DNA from: Myxococcota bacterium
GTDB lineage: Bacteria > Myxococcota_A > UBA9160 > SMWR01
NCBI GenBank assembly: GCA_022447545.1
Contig: JAKVBI010000013.1
Span: 180,726-234,798, forward strand
Direction of reading: 5' to 3'
Length of the DNA: 54,073 nucleotides
In this document: positions 9,251 to 17,541 of the stretch, one piece after another
Numbering within the stretch: position 1 is the stretch's first letter
How the letters are laid out: each line of letters starts with the position of its first letter
Notes under the pieces: generated by a model
The model's input: only the letters and a program-made list of their open reading frames with translations
Database searches by the model: none
Told to the model about the DNA's origin: nothing
Program-made: the position numbers and the translations under genes

Positions 9251-10801
9251 ATGACAGAACCTATGGATGATTCGTTGAAGCGGCGTCGACATTTTTGGAT
9301 GGCTCCGCCTCAAGGTGCAGCTGCCGTCCTGCATGATTGGCGCATTGCGGAGAAGGAGCTGAATGATGTGTTTGCTTCGGATTCGCGTTTCGAATCTGTA
9401 ATCGATCCCATCCGCGCTCGCGATGTCTCCTATACGGGCGAATTGGCTCAGACGAAGCGGTTCGGTGAAAGGCTTCGGTGCGATCGAGAATTTCGTGAGC
9501 GTTTGTTCGCAGATCCATCGGGTGCTGGGAAGGAATATGGTTTCGAAATCGACGTAGAGGATCTCCGCCCATTTTGGGATGCTGATGTAGAGCGGGAAAT
9601 GGCCGATGATCCCAATTTCGTCCCCTCGCTTTCTGCATTACGCCATCGGGTATTTGCTCGCGAGAAATTGCTGCATCGCGAAAAGGTGAGAACAGTCGAA
9701 TGCGTGCCTGATGACGAGCGGCATCGTGTCTGGAGAAATCGTCAGATCTCTCGATGTTTCGGTGAGCTTGGACCTGCCTTTTATCAAGGAATCGTTCACG
9801 CTCCTTTCGCTGTTGAGTTGTCGGATGGATGCTCGGTCGGGTGCTGGTTTTGCGGAGTCTCTGCGAGTCGCAAGAAGGCGGATTTTAAATACAGCGGAGA
9901 GAATGCATCGCTTTGGCGTGGAATTTTGCGTGTTTTGAGATCGAAATTGGGACCCTCCGCATCGACTGGTTTCTGCTATTGGGCCACGGATCCGCTCGAT
10001 AACCCGGATTACGAAAAATTCTGCCTCGACTTTTCTGAGATTTGCGGGCGTTTCCCGCAAACGACGACTGCACAGCCCCATAAGGACCCCGAGAGAGTCA
10101 GGGCACTGCTACGTCTGTCTGAGGAAAATGGTTGTACGATCAATCGGTTTTCGATCCTGACGCTCCGCATCTTTGATCGGATCATGGAAGAATTCTCGCC
10201 TGAGGAACTTCTTCATTGCGAACTGGTGCCTCAGAACCCTGAGTCGCGTTTGATCCAGAGTGAAGCGGGTCGGGCGTTGAAACACCGGCGCCTCGATGAC
10301 CGGAAAAAAGCGGCTGGATGGTCGGCAGATACGGAAATGCCCCCCGGCACGATTGCGTGCGTTTCGGGTTTCTTGATCAACATGGTCACGAGAAGCGTTC
10401 GGCTGGTCACTCCTTGTGCGGCGAGTGAGCGGTGGCCGGATGGGCATTGGGTTTTGAGCGAAGGAAATTTCGGTGATGCTGAAGAATTCGAAGAATTGAT
10501 CGAGGGAATGATTTCCGGATCGATGCGCACTTCGATTCGCGCGAGTGATTGCGTACGCCTCAGTGACGGTTCAGAACTCGAATCCGTGGAAGGCGGTTTT
10601 GCGATCAAGCGGTGGGGTTCAAGGACGGTTTTCACAGGTGCTCGTTATCTTCCGGAAGTGGGAAGGATCCTATCGGCCGGAGGAATGAACTCAGCCGATT
10701 TGGCTCTGGGGATCGAAAAAAAATTTGGAACGCCTCTGCACGAGGTTCTTCACGGACTCAACCAGATATTCGACGCGGGGGTGTTGGATGAAGAGCCGTG
10801 A
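9251..10801 (+). CDS. Radical SAM RiPP maturation amino-acid epimerase (PoyD-like)
   Basis: A 516-residue radical-SAM enzyme. The 4Fe-4S cysteines are Cys194, Cys198 and Cys201 in 'SDGCSVGCWFCGVSASR' (CxxxCxxC). The C-terminal half has 'ACVSGFLIN...TPCAASERWPDGHW', the conserved region of RiPP epimerases that contains candidate Cys residues for hydrogen donation. PoyD/OspD-type enzymes turn L-residues of a peptide core into D-residues by abstracting the alpha hydrogen and re-donating it from a cysteine. The N-terminal 130 residues include a leader-like stretch ('FRERLFADPSGAGKEYGF', about 81-98). A GAGG element about 6-8 bases upstream supports the ATG at 9251. The stop overlaps the next start (GTGA). 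Function is inferred from family resemblance and neighbours. Confidence 0.85.
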   Translation: MTEPMDDSLKRRRHFWMAPPQGAAAVLHDWRIAEKELNDVFASDSRFESVIDPIRARDVSYTGELAQTKRFGERLRCDREFRERLFADPSGAGKEYGFEIDVEDLRPFWDADVEREMADDPNFVPSLSALRHRVFAREKLLHREKVRTVECVPDDERHRVWRNRQISRCFGELGPAFYQGIVHAPFAVELSDGCSVGCWFCGVSASRKKADFKYSGENASLWRGILRVLRSKLGPSASTGFCYWATDPLDNPDYEKFCLDFSEICGRFPQTTTAQPHKDPERVRALLRLSEENGCTINRFSILTLRIFDRIMEEFSPEELLHCELVPQNPESRLIQSEAGRALKHRRLDDRKKAAGWSADTEMPPGTIACVSGFLINMVTRSVRLVTPCAASERWPDGHWVLSEGNFGDAEEFEELIEGMISGSMRTSIRASDCVRLSDGSELESVEGGFAIKRWGSRTVFTGARYLPEVGRILSAGGMNSADLALGIEKKFGTPLHEVLHGLNQIFDAGVLDEEP

Positions 10802-11637
10802 ACGAGAGTGATCGTGAAGCGATGAAAGGATCGAGCCGAATGCCCTTCCTCGTGTCGTTGGGTTTTGGGTTGCTTTTGGCGGTTGCGATCGTTCAGTCCT
10901 ATCTAGCGAAACCCGAGTTCGTTTCGGCACATCCTTTCAACGTGGCCTGGATTTTCTTGAGCATACTGCTTACGTGCTCGTGGGTTGCCATCAACCGGGA
11001 AGCCGTTGGAGCGACTGATGTCGCCCGGGGGGTGGGGTTTGGAATCGCGAGCTGTCTGTTTGCATTCTTCCTTCAGCAAATCGTCAACGGGGATGTGTTT
11101 CGGCGAGTCGCAGGGAACGATCCGGACTTCGGTGGGTACTTTCTTCTGGGACTGGGGGCAGCTGTTTGCCAGGTCTTTGGAAAATGGGCGGCATTGCTCC
11201 TGGTTCTACGTCGGTCCCAGGGCAGAGCGAGACACGACATCATTTCAATGGGGTTGGGAGTTGGACTCGGGTTCGCGATGGCGGAGATTGTTGTAATCGG
11301 TCAGGGGTTGATCGCGCGATCTGCCGCTCTGACGCCACCGGCACTGCTTTCCTTGATGGAGCGCTTTTCAGCTGGTGGATTCCATGTGTACTCGGGTGCG
11401 GCGATCGCAATCGCCATTGCGACTCGAAGAATTCGTTGGATCGTGGGCATACTGATGCTTCACACTGTGGCTGACGGCCTGGCCGGAGCGCAGGGTCATG
11501 TCATGCACCAATCCCAACTTATTCTCGAATTCGTCTTCCTCATCCTCACGGGTGTTTCCTGGTGGCTCTATGATCGAGCGAGGCGAACCCTGCGAGAACC
11601 CGAGCCATTGCCCCGACCGACTCTTGCGGAAGGATAG
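10798..11637 (+). CDS. Polytopic membrane protein resembling YhfC/PrsW-type glutamic intramembrane proteases
   Basis: A 279-residue protein with about seven transmembrane helices, starting at a GTG coupled to the epimerase stop (GTGA). Conserved-looking polar residues within helices are Glu163 in 'GLGFAMAEIVVIG', Glu188-Arg189 in 'LSLMERFSAGGFHV', His196, and His222 in 'LMLHTVADGL'. This E...ER...H...H order in successive helices resembles the YhfC (DUF2324), PrsW and CPBP group of glutamic-type membrane proteases. Its place between a radical-SAM epimerase and two radical-SAM methyltransferases suggests a part in peptide processing, or immunity of the producer (inference). The weaker alternative is a membrane protein of unknown function. 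Met9 (10822) is a second possible start. Confidence 0.55.
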   Translation: MNESDREAMKGSSRMPFLVSLGFGLLLAVAIVQSYLAKPEFVSAHPFNVAWIFLSILLTCSWVAINREAVGATDVARGVGFGIASCLFAFFLQQIVNGDVFRRVAGNDPDFGGYFLLGLGAAVCQVFGKWAALLLVLRRSQGRARHDIISMGLGVGLGFAMAEIVVIGQGLIARSAALTPPALLSLMERFSAGGFHVYSGAAIAIAIATRRIRWIVGILMLHTVADGLAGAQGHVMHQSQLILEFVFLILTGVSWWLYDRARRTLREPEPLPRPTLAEG

Positions 11638-11643
11638 GTTTTG

Positions 11644-13617
11644 GTGGCCGATCCTGACATCCTATTCGTGATGATGCCCTACGCCGATCTGCCACGGCCG
11701 TCTCTTGGGCTGGGTCTTCTCCAGGCTGCCGTGAAGAAGCACGGCATGAGGTCGGAAACAATCTATGCGAATCTTCGATTTGCAGAGATTCTGGGAAGCG
11801 CCTTGCCTGATGCATCTCGCCTCGAAAGACTCTTGGGGGAGTGGACGTTCTCCAGGGCAGCATTCCGTGGCGAGGCACCACCAGCAGTTCTGCCGCAAGG
11901 TCTGTATCGATCCAATCTGCTTCCCGGGGGTACTGAGTCCAACGAGATCCTGCGCGATGCGTTGATTTGCGTACGAGAGAAGATCGCTCCGGCCTTCGTG
12001 AATGAACTCGCCGAAGAATTGATACAGCGCTCACCGAAAATCGTCGGGTGTAGCTCGACATTCGAGCAACATTGTGCGTCTTTGGCACTGCTTCGAAGAG
12101 TCAAGGAGCTCGATCCCAGCGTGATCACCCTGATGGGAGGCGCGAATTGCGAAGCGGAGATGGGGCGTCAGACCGCCCGGTCCTTTCCCTGGGTCGATTT
12201 TGTAGTGTCCGGAGAAGCCGATGAAGTGATCGTTCCACTTTGTTCTGCACTGTTGAGTGATGGCCTTGACGTGGATCTAAACGGGCTCCCTCATGGTGTA
12301 CTCCATGCCGGCATGCCGGAGGGTGAAGGGACGGCACCTGTTCCGCGCGCGGTCGTCAGCGATTTGGACGCTTTACCGATCCCAGACTATACGGATTATT
12401 TTCGCGCTCTCGAGTCGTGCTCTCTTAAAGACGAACTTCGTCCGGGACTCCTCGTCGAGTTTTCTCGCGGATGTTGGTGGGGGCAGAAGCACCATTGCAC
12501 CTTCTGTGGCCTGAATGGCGGAGGAATGGCATATCGATCGAAAGATCCTGATCGAGCGATCTCGGAACTGGATCGTCTGGCATCTCTACACGACACACCG
12601 CGATTCATGGTCGTCGACAACATCATGGACCAAAGGCTGCTTCGGACCCTGCTCCCAACCCTCGCAGACAGAGGGAATCCATACGAGCTGTTCTTCGAGA
12701 CGAAGTCAAATCTTCGGAGTGATCAGATCAAGGTGATGAGCGATGCTGGAGTCAAATGGATCCAACCGGGGATCGAAGCATTCAGTGATGAAATGTTGAA
12801 ACTCATGGACAAAGGCGCTCACGCGCTTCAAAACATCCAACTTCTCAAATACACTCGGGAGCACGGAATCCATACCACTTGGCTCCTTCTCCACAGCTTT
12901 CCCAATGAAGATGACGATCTTCATGAAGAAGTCGCTGCCTGGCTACCGCTTTTGTTTCATCTGCAGCCTCCGAAATGTACTGCGAAGGTCTTGTTTGATC
13001 GCTTCAGCCTGTATCAGCGTGACCCCGAGCGATACGGTCTTCGGCTCAGGGCCGACGCGTCGTACCGAAGTATCTATCCCCTCGAAGATCACGAATTGGA
13101 TGAGCTGGCGTATTTTTTTTCCAACGAAAATGACGACGGCACTCTGGCACCCGGTGCGGCGGCTCTGAGTCGGCAATCTCTTCGGTGGTGGAGTCTCTAC
13201 CAGCGAAATGTGAATCCCATTCTGAGTCAATCGGATGATGGAGAGCGCATACGAATTTTCGACACGAGGCCTTGTGCTACGCAAAGGCGTCACGAACTGG
13301 TGGGAGTGGACGCGGACGTTTATCGAGCTTGTGAGCCGTCAGCGACCTTGAAAACGGTCACTGCCCGAGCTCAGAGGCCCGTGGGTGAAGTCGTTTCGAG
13401 CTTAAAGCGTGGCATTGAGGAAAAACTCATTCTAGAACTGGACGGCCGTTATTTGTCACTCGCGGTTGCCGGTGACCAACCAGGCTACTGTACGATCCAA
13501 GACTTCCCAGGCGGCGGTGAAAAACAGAAAAAAACACTTACGAGCGAAATGCTTATGGGATTTAAAAATCGAATTACTCTTTGGGCCGAGGCCGCCCATG
13601 TTCGAGAGGGACCGTGA
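11644..13617 (+). CDS. RiPP maturation radical SAM C-methyltransferase, first copy
   Basis: A 657-residue B12-type radical-SAM protein. The N-terminal third is a cobalamin-binding Rossmann-like domain ('VGCSSTFEQHCASLALLRR', then 'LMGGANCEAEMG'); I see no DxHxxG base-off motif. The radical-SAM cluster has Cys277, Cys285 and Cys288 in 'FSRGCWWGQKHHCTFCGLNG', the unusual Cx7CxxC of RiPP C-methyltransferases such as PoyB/PoyC. Such enzymes add methyl groups to unactivated sp3 carbons of the core peptide, with methylcobalamin as donor. The C-terminal 150 residues include 'FDTRPCATQRRHELVG', shared with the next gene. The start GTG at 11644 has AGGA nine bases upstream; a TTG at 11641 is also possible. 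It is co-transcribed with its neighbours. Confidence 0.9.
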   Translation: MADPDILFVMMPYADLPRPSLGLGLLQAAVKKHGMRSETIYANLRFAEILGSALPDASRLERLLGEWTFSRAAFRGEAPPAVLPQGLYRSNLLPGGTESNEILRDALICVREKIAPAFVNELAEELIQRSPKIVGCSSTFEQHCASLALLRRVKELDPSVITLMGGANCEAEMGRQTARSFPWVDFVVSGEADEVIVPLCSALLSDGLDVDLNGLPHGVLHAGMPEGEGTAPVPRAVVSDLDALPIPDYTDYFRALESCSLKDELRPGLLVEFSRGCWWGQKHHCTFCGLNGGGMAYRSKDPDRAISELDRLASLHDTPRFMVVDNIMDQRLLRTLLPTLADRGNPYELFFETKSNLRSDQIKVMSDAGVKWIQPGIEAFSDEMLKLMDKGAHALQNIQLLKYTREHGIHTTWLLLHSFPNEDDDLHEEVAAWLPLLFHLQPPKCTAKVLFDRFSLYQRDPERYGLRLRADASYRSIYPLEDHELDELAYFFSNENDDGTLAPGAAALSRQSLRWWSLYQRNVNPILSQSDDGERIRIFDTRPCATQRRHELVGVDADVYRACEPSATLKTVTARAQRPVGEVVSSLKRGIEEKLILELDGRYLSLAVAGDQPGYCTIQDFPGGGEKQKKTLTSEMLMGFKNRITLWAEAAHVREGP

Positions 13618-15629
13618 GTCACATCGAACCGAAAAGTTCACCCGTTCAATTGGTGCTGATGCCCTTTGTTTCAGTGGAACACCCTTCCATTGGTTTGAGT
13701 CTGCTGAAGTCAATCCTGGTCGAAGCGGGAATCCCAACCGAAGTTCAATATGCAAATCTTCGGTTCATGGATGAAGTGGGTCTCGACGTCATGGCGTTGG
13801 CGCAACGAGACCGATTCGACCTTTCCATGGGCGACTGGGTGTTTGCGGGTGCCGCGTTTCCTGATCAATCGGTGCGGTGGGTCGAGCCCTCGACATTGAA
13901 GACACGGCCTTGGATGCGGGCCATTTTCAGCGAGAGATTTCCCGAAGAATTTCGAGAGGCGATATTCCTTTTGCGCGAGCATTGCAATAGGTTCATCGAA
14001 TCAGAAGCAGAGAGAATCGTCGACAAACGACCGAAAATCGTCGGTTGCAGTTCGGTTTTTGAACAACACGTCGCGTCATTGGCCTTGCTTCGGAAGATCA
14101 AGGACTTGGATCCCGAAGTGATCACGCTCATGGGTGGCGCAAATTGCGAAAAAGACATGGGCTGGGCGACCGTTCGGGAATTCCCATGGGTCGACTACGT
14201 GGTCTCAGGCGAAGCCGACGAAATCGTTGCTCCTCTATGCCAGTTGATCCTCGAGTCTGGGAGTGAAGTACCTGTGGATAAGCTTCCACGAGGTGTATTG
14301 GGTAGGCAACATGTCCTGGAAAAAAGCTATGGCAAGGGCGCGGCTCCGATCCCAAGGGCCGTAGTGTTGAATCTGGAGAATCTGCCCACACCCGACTACG
14401 CGGAGTATTTCGAAACTCTGTCCGGACTCGAGCGCAAGGGCGAAATTCGCCCGGGATTGATTGCCGAAACCTCGAGAGGGTGTTGGTGGGGCGAAGTCTC
14501 TCACTGCACGTTCTGTGGGTTGAACGGCGATGGGATGGCGTTTCGAGGGAAGAGTCCCGAAAAGGCCATGGCAGAATTCACGGAGCTGGCGGAGCGTTGG
14601 AACATCGACAGCCTGGAAATCGTAGACAACATCATTGAGACGGGATATCTGAAAACGCTTCTTCCCACACTCGAATCACTCGGGGCTCCCTTCGACATCT
14701 TCTATGAGACCAAATCGAACCTGCGCAGAGACCAGGTGAGACAGATGGCTGCAGCGGGCATCCGATGGTTTCAACCCGGTATCGAGGCGCTTCACGATTC
14801 GTTGCTTGATTTGATGGGCAAGGGCAGCACGACGATGATCAACGTGCAGTTGCTCAAATACGCGAGAGAGTATGGAATCCGGGCAGCGTGGTCGTTCTTG
14901 ATCGGTTTTCCGATGGAAGATGACCAGTGGCATTCCGATGTGGCCGATTGGTTGCCTCGGCTCGAACATCTTCAACCTCCGGGCAGTTGTCTTGCTATTC
15001 GATATGACCGATTCAGCCCGTATTTCATGTCGTCGGAAGACTATGGGCTCGAACTCGTACCTTACGAGACGCGATCCACCATTTATCCCGTGGATGAAGA
15101 CGCTTTGGCCGATCTCTCGTATTTCTTTGAGAATCGAAATACGGACGGTCATGTCGCCGATCGACCTGGTGCGCGGAAATTGATCGATGTTTCCACGGAG
15201 TGGACCAAACGTTTCTTCGGGGAAATCCGACCGATTCTCTCGATGGTCGAAAAACAGGATATGATCGAAATCTTTGACAGTCGACCCTGTAGTACTGCAC
15301 GGCGTGTGGAACTTACCGGGCTCGAAGCCGCGATTTATCGCGCTTGTGAACCTGCACGAGCCGAGTCGAAGGTCGCCGAGGCGGTTTACAAGGCGACCGG
15401 AGTGATGCCCAATGATTCAGAGGTTGCCCTGGCGTTGGAATCACTCGACGAGAGATTCCTCATCTTGAGAGTGCATGGAAAGGTTCTTTCATTGGCTATC
15501 GAGGGTTCCATTCCAGTCCTCCCCAAGCCAAGCGAATTTCCCGGTGGCTGGGTCAGGCGCCCACCTGCCACGCGGAACACGATGATGCGCGCTCTTGGGC
15601 ATCTACACGAGTTGGAAGCGCGGGGGTGA
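13614..15629 (+). CDS. RiPP maturation radical SAM C-methyltransferase, second copy
   Basis: A 671-residue paralogue of the preceding gene with the same order of blocks: B12 domain with 'VGCSSVFEQHVASLALLRK' and 'LMGGANCEKDMG', then cluster cysteines Cys290, Cys298 and Cys301 in 'TSRGCWWGEVSHCTFCGLNG', then 'FDSRPCSTARRVELTG' near the C-terminus. The GTG at 13614 overlaps the previous stop (GTGA); the frame is open a little further upstream (13581), but coupling favours 13614. Two distinct C-methyltransferases working on one precursor are known from polytheonamide (PoyB and PoyC), where they methylate different side chains. The many conserved blocks point to an old tandem duplication rather than a recent one, since the nucleotide sequences differ throughout. 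Confidence 0.9.
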   Translation: MSHIEPKSSPVQLVLMPFVSVEHPSIGLSLLKSILVEAGIPTEVQYANLRFMDEVGLDVMALAQRDRFDLSMGDWVFAGAAFPDQSVRWVEPSTLKTRPWMRAIFSERFPEEFREAIFLLREHCNRFIESEAERIVDKRPKIVGCSSVFEQHVASLALLRKIKDLDPEVITLMGGANCEKDMGWATVREFPWVDYVVSGEADEIVAPLCQLILESGSEVPVDKLPRGVLGRQHVLEKSYGKGAAPIPRAVVLNLENLPTPDYAEYFETLSGLERKGEIRPGLIAETSRGCWWGEVSHCTFCGLNGDGMAFRGKSPEKAMAEFTELAERWNIDSLEIVDNIIETGYLKTLLPTLESLGAPFDIFYETKSNLRRDQVRQMAAAGIRWFQPGIEALHDSLLDLMGKGSTTMINVQLLKYAREYGIRAAWSFLIGFPMEDDQWHSDVADWLPRLEHLQPPGSCLAIRYDRFSPYFMSSEDYGLELVPYETRSTIYPVDEDALADLSYFFENRNTDGHVADRPGARKLIDVSTEWTKRFFGEIRPILSMVEKQDMIEIFDSRPCSTARRVELTGLEAAIYRACEPARAESKVAEAVYKATGVMPNDSEVALALESLDERFLILRVHGKVLSLAIEGSIPVLPKPSEFPGGWVRRPPATRNTMMRALGHLHELEARG

Positions 15630-15663
15630 CCCTCCAAAGTGTCGAACTGCATCTGAAAGCAAG

Positions 15664-16509
15664 ATGACGCCGCCCGCGGTTCAGAAGGCCATCGGTTGGC
15701 TGACACTTCATTGGCTGCCAGGTTTCCGGAATCGGCTCTTGAAGAGTTGGACCCAGGGCGGGACGAATCTGGAAGGCACCGCGCGTTGGTGGTTCGATGC
15801 GGTGTCCGACGCCGTGGATCTCGAATATTTTTCGGATTCAACGACGACCGAGCGCCGAGAGGCCTTGAAAGCGATCTGTATGGGGACCGATTCCGGGGTG
15901 GAATGGGCTCACGCGTACCTGAAGCGTGGTTTTCCAGACGCAATGAGCGAAAAACTCTCGATGTTCGGCTATCTGGAAGAGATTCTGGGAGCAGGAACGG
16001 TTCGAAGTGTTCACCAGGTAGCATGCTGCTCGGGTCGAGAGATCGGCTATTACGCCAGACGGCATCCAGAGATCGAGTTCTGTGGGTCGGACGTCGATTC
16101 TGAAATCGTCGAATTTCTCCGCCGGCATTGGAGCGAGGTGCCGAACCTGCGATTCGAGGTCGTACCCCTGGAGTCTACGGCCAGTGGCCATCGCCGGCAG
16201 CTTTGCGCAGATTTGATATTTGCATCGGGTGGTTTGCACTATCTGGACGAACACTCGTTAAAGCGGTTTTTCTCGGATTGCCGCGATGTTTGTGAAACCC
16301 TGCTCATCTCGCAGCCACTCGACACGGATTTTGATCCGACACAAGCGTCGAAATCGTCCGCCAGACGTCAGTTGAGTTGGAGTCACCCCTATGTTCGATA
16401 CCTCAAAGAATCGGGCTGGTCGCAATTGCGATGGGGCGAAATGCGGCCCGTGGAAGATCCTCGATTCAAGAACCTGGCTGTGGAAGCCCATGTAGGAGAA
16501 TCGAATTGA
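15664..16509 (+). CDS. Class I SAM-dependent methyltransferase in RiPP operon
   Basis: A 281-residue protein. SAM-binding motif I is 'VACCSGREIGYYA' (119-131) and the acidic loop is 'GSDVDSE' (Asp143, Asp145). Further motifs are 'LIFASGGLHYLDEHSL' (motif IV/V region). The N-terminal 100 residues are helical and not recognised. It follows the radical-SAM methyltransferases by 34 bases and closes the plus-strand operon. By position it may correspond to the N-methyltransferase (PoyE role) of polytheonamide-like clusters, but I cannot tell N- from O-methylation. The ATG at 15664 avoids overlap with the previous gene; an in-frame TTG at 15595 is an unlikely start. It converges with the GNAT gene four bases later. 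Confidence 0.7.
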   Translation: MTPPAVQKAIGWLTLHWLPGFRNRLLKSWTQGGTNLEGTARWWFDAVSDAVDLEYFSDSTTTERREALKAICMGTDSGVEWAHAYLKRGFPDAMSEKLSMFGYLEEILGAGTVRSVHQVACCSGREIGYYARRHPEIEFCGSDVDSEIVEFLRRHWSEVPNLRFEVVPLESTASGHRRQLCADLIFASGGLHYLDEHSLKRFFSDCRDVCETLLISQPLDTDFDPTQASKSSARRQLSWSHPYVRYLKESGWSQLRWGEMRPVEDPRFKNLAVEAHVGESN

Positions 16510-16513
16510 AGGG

Positions 16514-17494
16514 TCAGGTCCGTTCGGAGAGTGTCTTCTGTGTACCGAGAGTTTCTCGAATCTCATCGGCAAACGGCATGAGGTGACGACGAGCAAAAGC
16601 AACCATCGCTGGGTATTCGACGGGAACCGTGAGGATGCCGCGTTCAAAATTCGTCGATGATTTCATCCGGTCCACGGAGCGGGCATAGAGTTCGACCAGG
16701 CGCCCGAGTTTCTGCAGGTCTTCCCGAAGAAAGCTGCACGTGAAACGAAGGGTATTCGAGTTATAGACGTGGTTGACGACCCATCCAACTACACGGCCTT
16801 GAAAGCGCACTCCAAAGCTGGTGTTGGGCTCGAATTTGGGTCCGTAGCGGAATGGGAAAACCTGGGAGTCGGGCCAGGCTTTTTCGCGGTGATCATTCTG
16901 CAGGGAATCGATCTCTTCTGACGTCAGGTCCTTCCACGGAAAGACCTGAAAATCTGGGGGAAGTGGTCGTCGGCGCTGCATCCACGGAGATTTCATGATG
17001 TCTTCGAGACTAATTCTGATTACGTGGTGCCTCAACGCGGGTTCACTCCAGTTTTGTTTCGCGATCAGTCGTCGTAAATCCGTCCGCTGTTCTATTCCCT
17101 CCATGAAAACCGCACGAATGGATTTCCACCCACGTGAGAATGAGATCTCTTCGATCGATGAGATCAATTTTGTCGCCAGGTTCTGTCGCCTGTGGTCTGG
17201 GTCGACATAGATCGAGCGCAAGGTCGGATCCTGCCCATCGAGATTCTCTACAAGTGCCAGGCCAACCGGGGTTCCTTCGAGTTTCGCCCCGCAGGCAACG
17301 ACATTCTCCGAACGAATTCGCCGCAAAAGCGTCGCACGGTAGGCTGGAAATGTCATTTCGGCATACTCGACAGCGCTGTAGGCGTGCAGGGTCTCGAACT
17401 CAAAGCCTAGACGCTTCGTCAAGATGCTTTTCACTCCATCTTCGAAAAGTCGAATAATTGAATTTGTCGTTTCACGCCGTTTCCGAGTCCTCAA
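16514..17494 (-). CDS. GNAT-family acetyltransferase-like protein, probably two GNAT domains
   Basis: A 326-residue protein. The first half carries the acetyl-CoA binding motif A 'LRSIYVDPDHRRQNLATKL' (92-110) after the usual beta strands 'VGLALVENL'. The second half (about 175-310) has 'VGWVVNHVYNSNTLRFTCSF' and looks like a degenerate second GNAT fold without a clear pyrophosphate loop. Such double proteins transfer acyl groups to amines. It is the last gene of a minus-strand group (cupin-8 gene, methyltransferase fusion), so an acylation step on the RiPP or on self-protection is possible (inference). The substrate is unknown. It converges with the operon opposite with only four bases between, and I see no terminator there. 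Confidence 0.72.
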   Translation of the reverse strand: MRTRKRRETTNSIIRLFEDGVKSILTKRLGFEFETLHAYSAVEYAEMTFPAYRATLLRRIRSENVVACGAKLEGTPVGLALVENLDGQDPTLRSIYVDPDHRRQNLATKLISSIEEISFSRGWKSIRAVFMEGIEQRTDLRRLIAKQNWSEPALRHHVIRISLEDIMKSPWMQRRRPLPPDFQVFPWKDLTSEEIDSLQNDHREKAWPDSQVFPFRYGPKFEPNTSFGVRFQGRVVGWVVNHVYNSNTLRFTCSFLREDLQKLGRLVELYARSVDRMKSSTNFERGILTVPVEYPAMVAFARRHLMPFADEIRETLGTQKTLSERT

Positions 17495-17541
17495 TTGTCG
17501 TTCGCCCGAGACCGAATTCGACCAAGATGAAAAGTTGAGCT

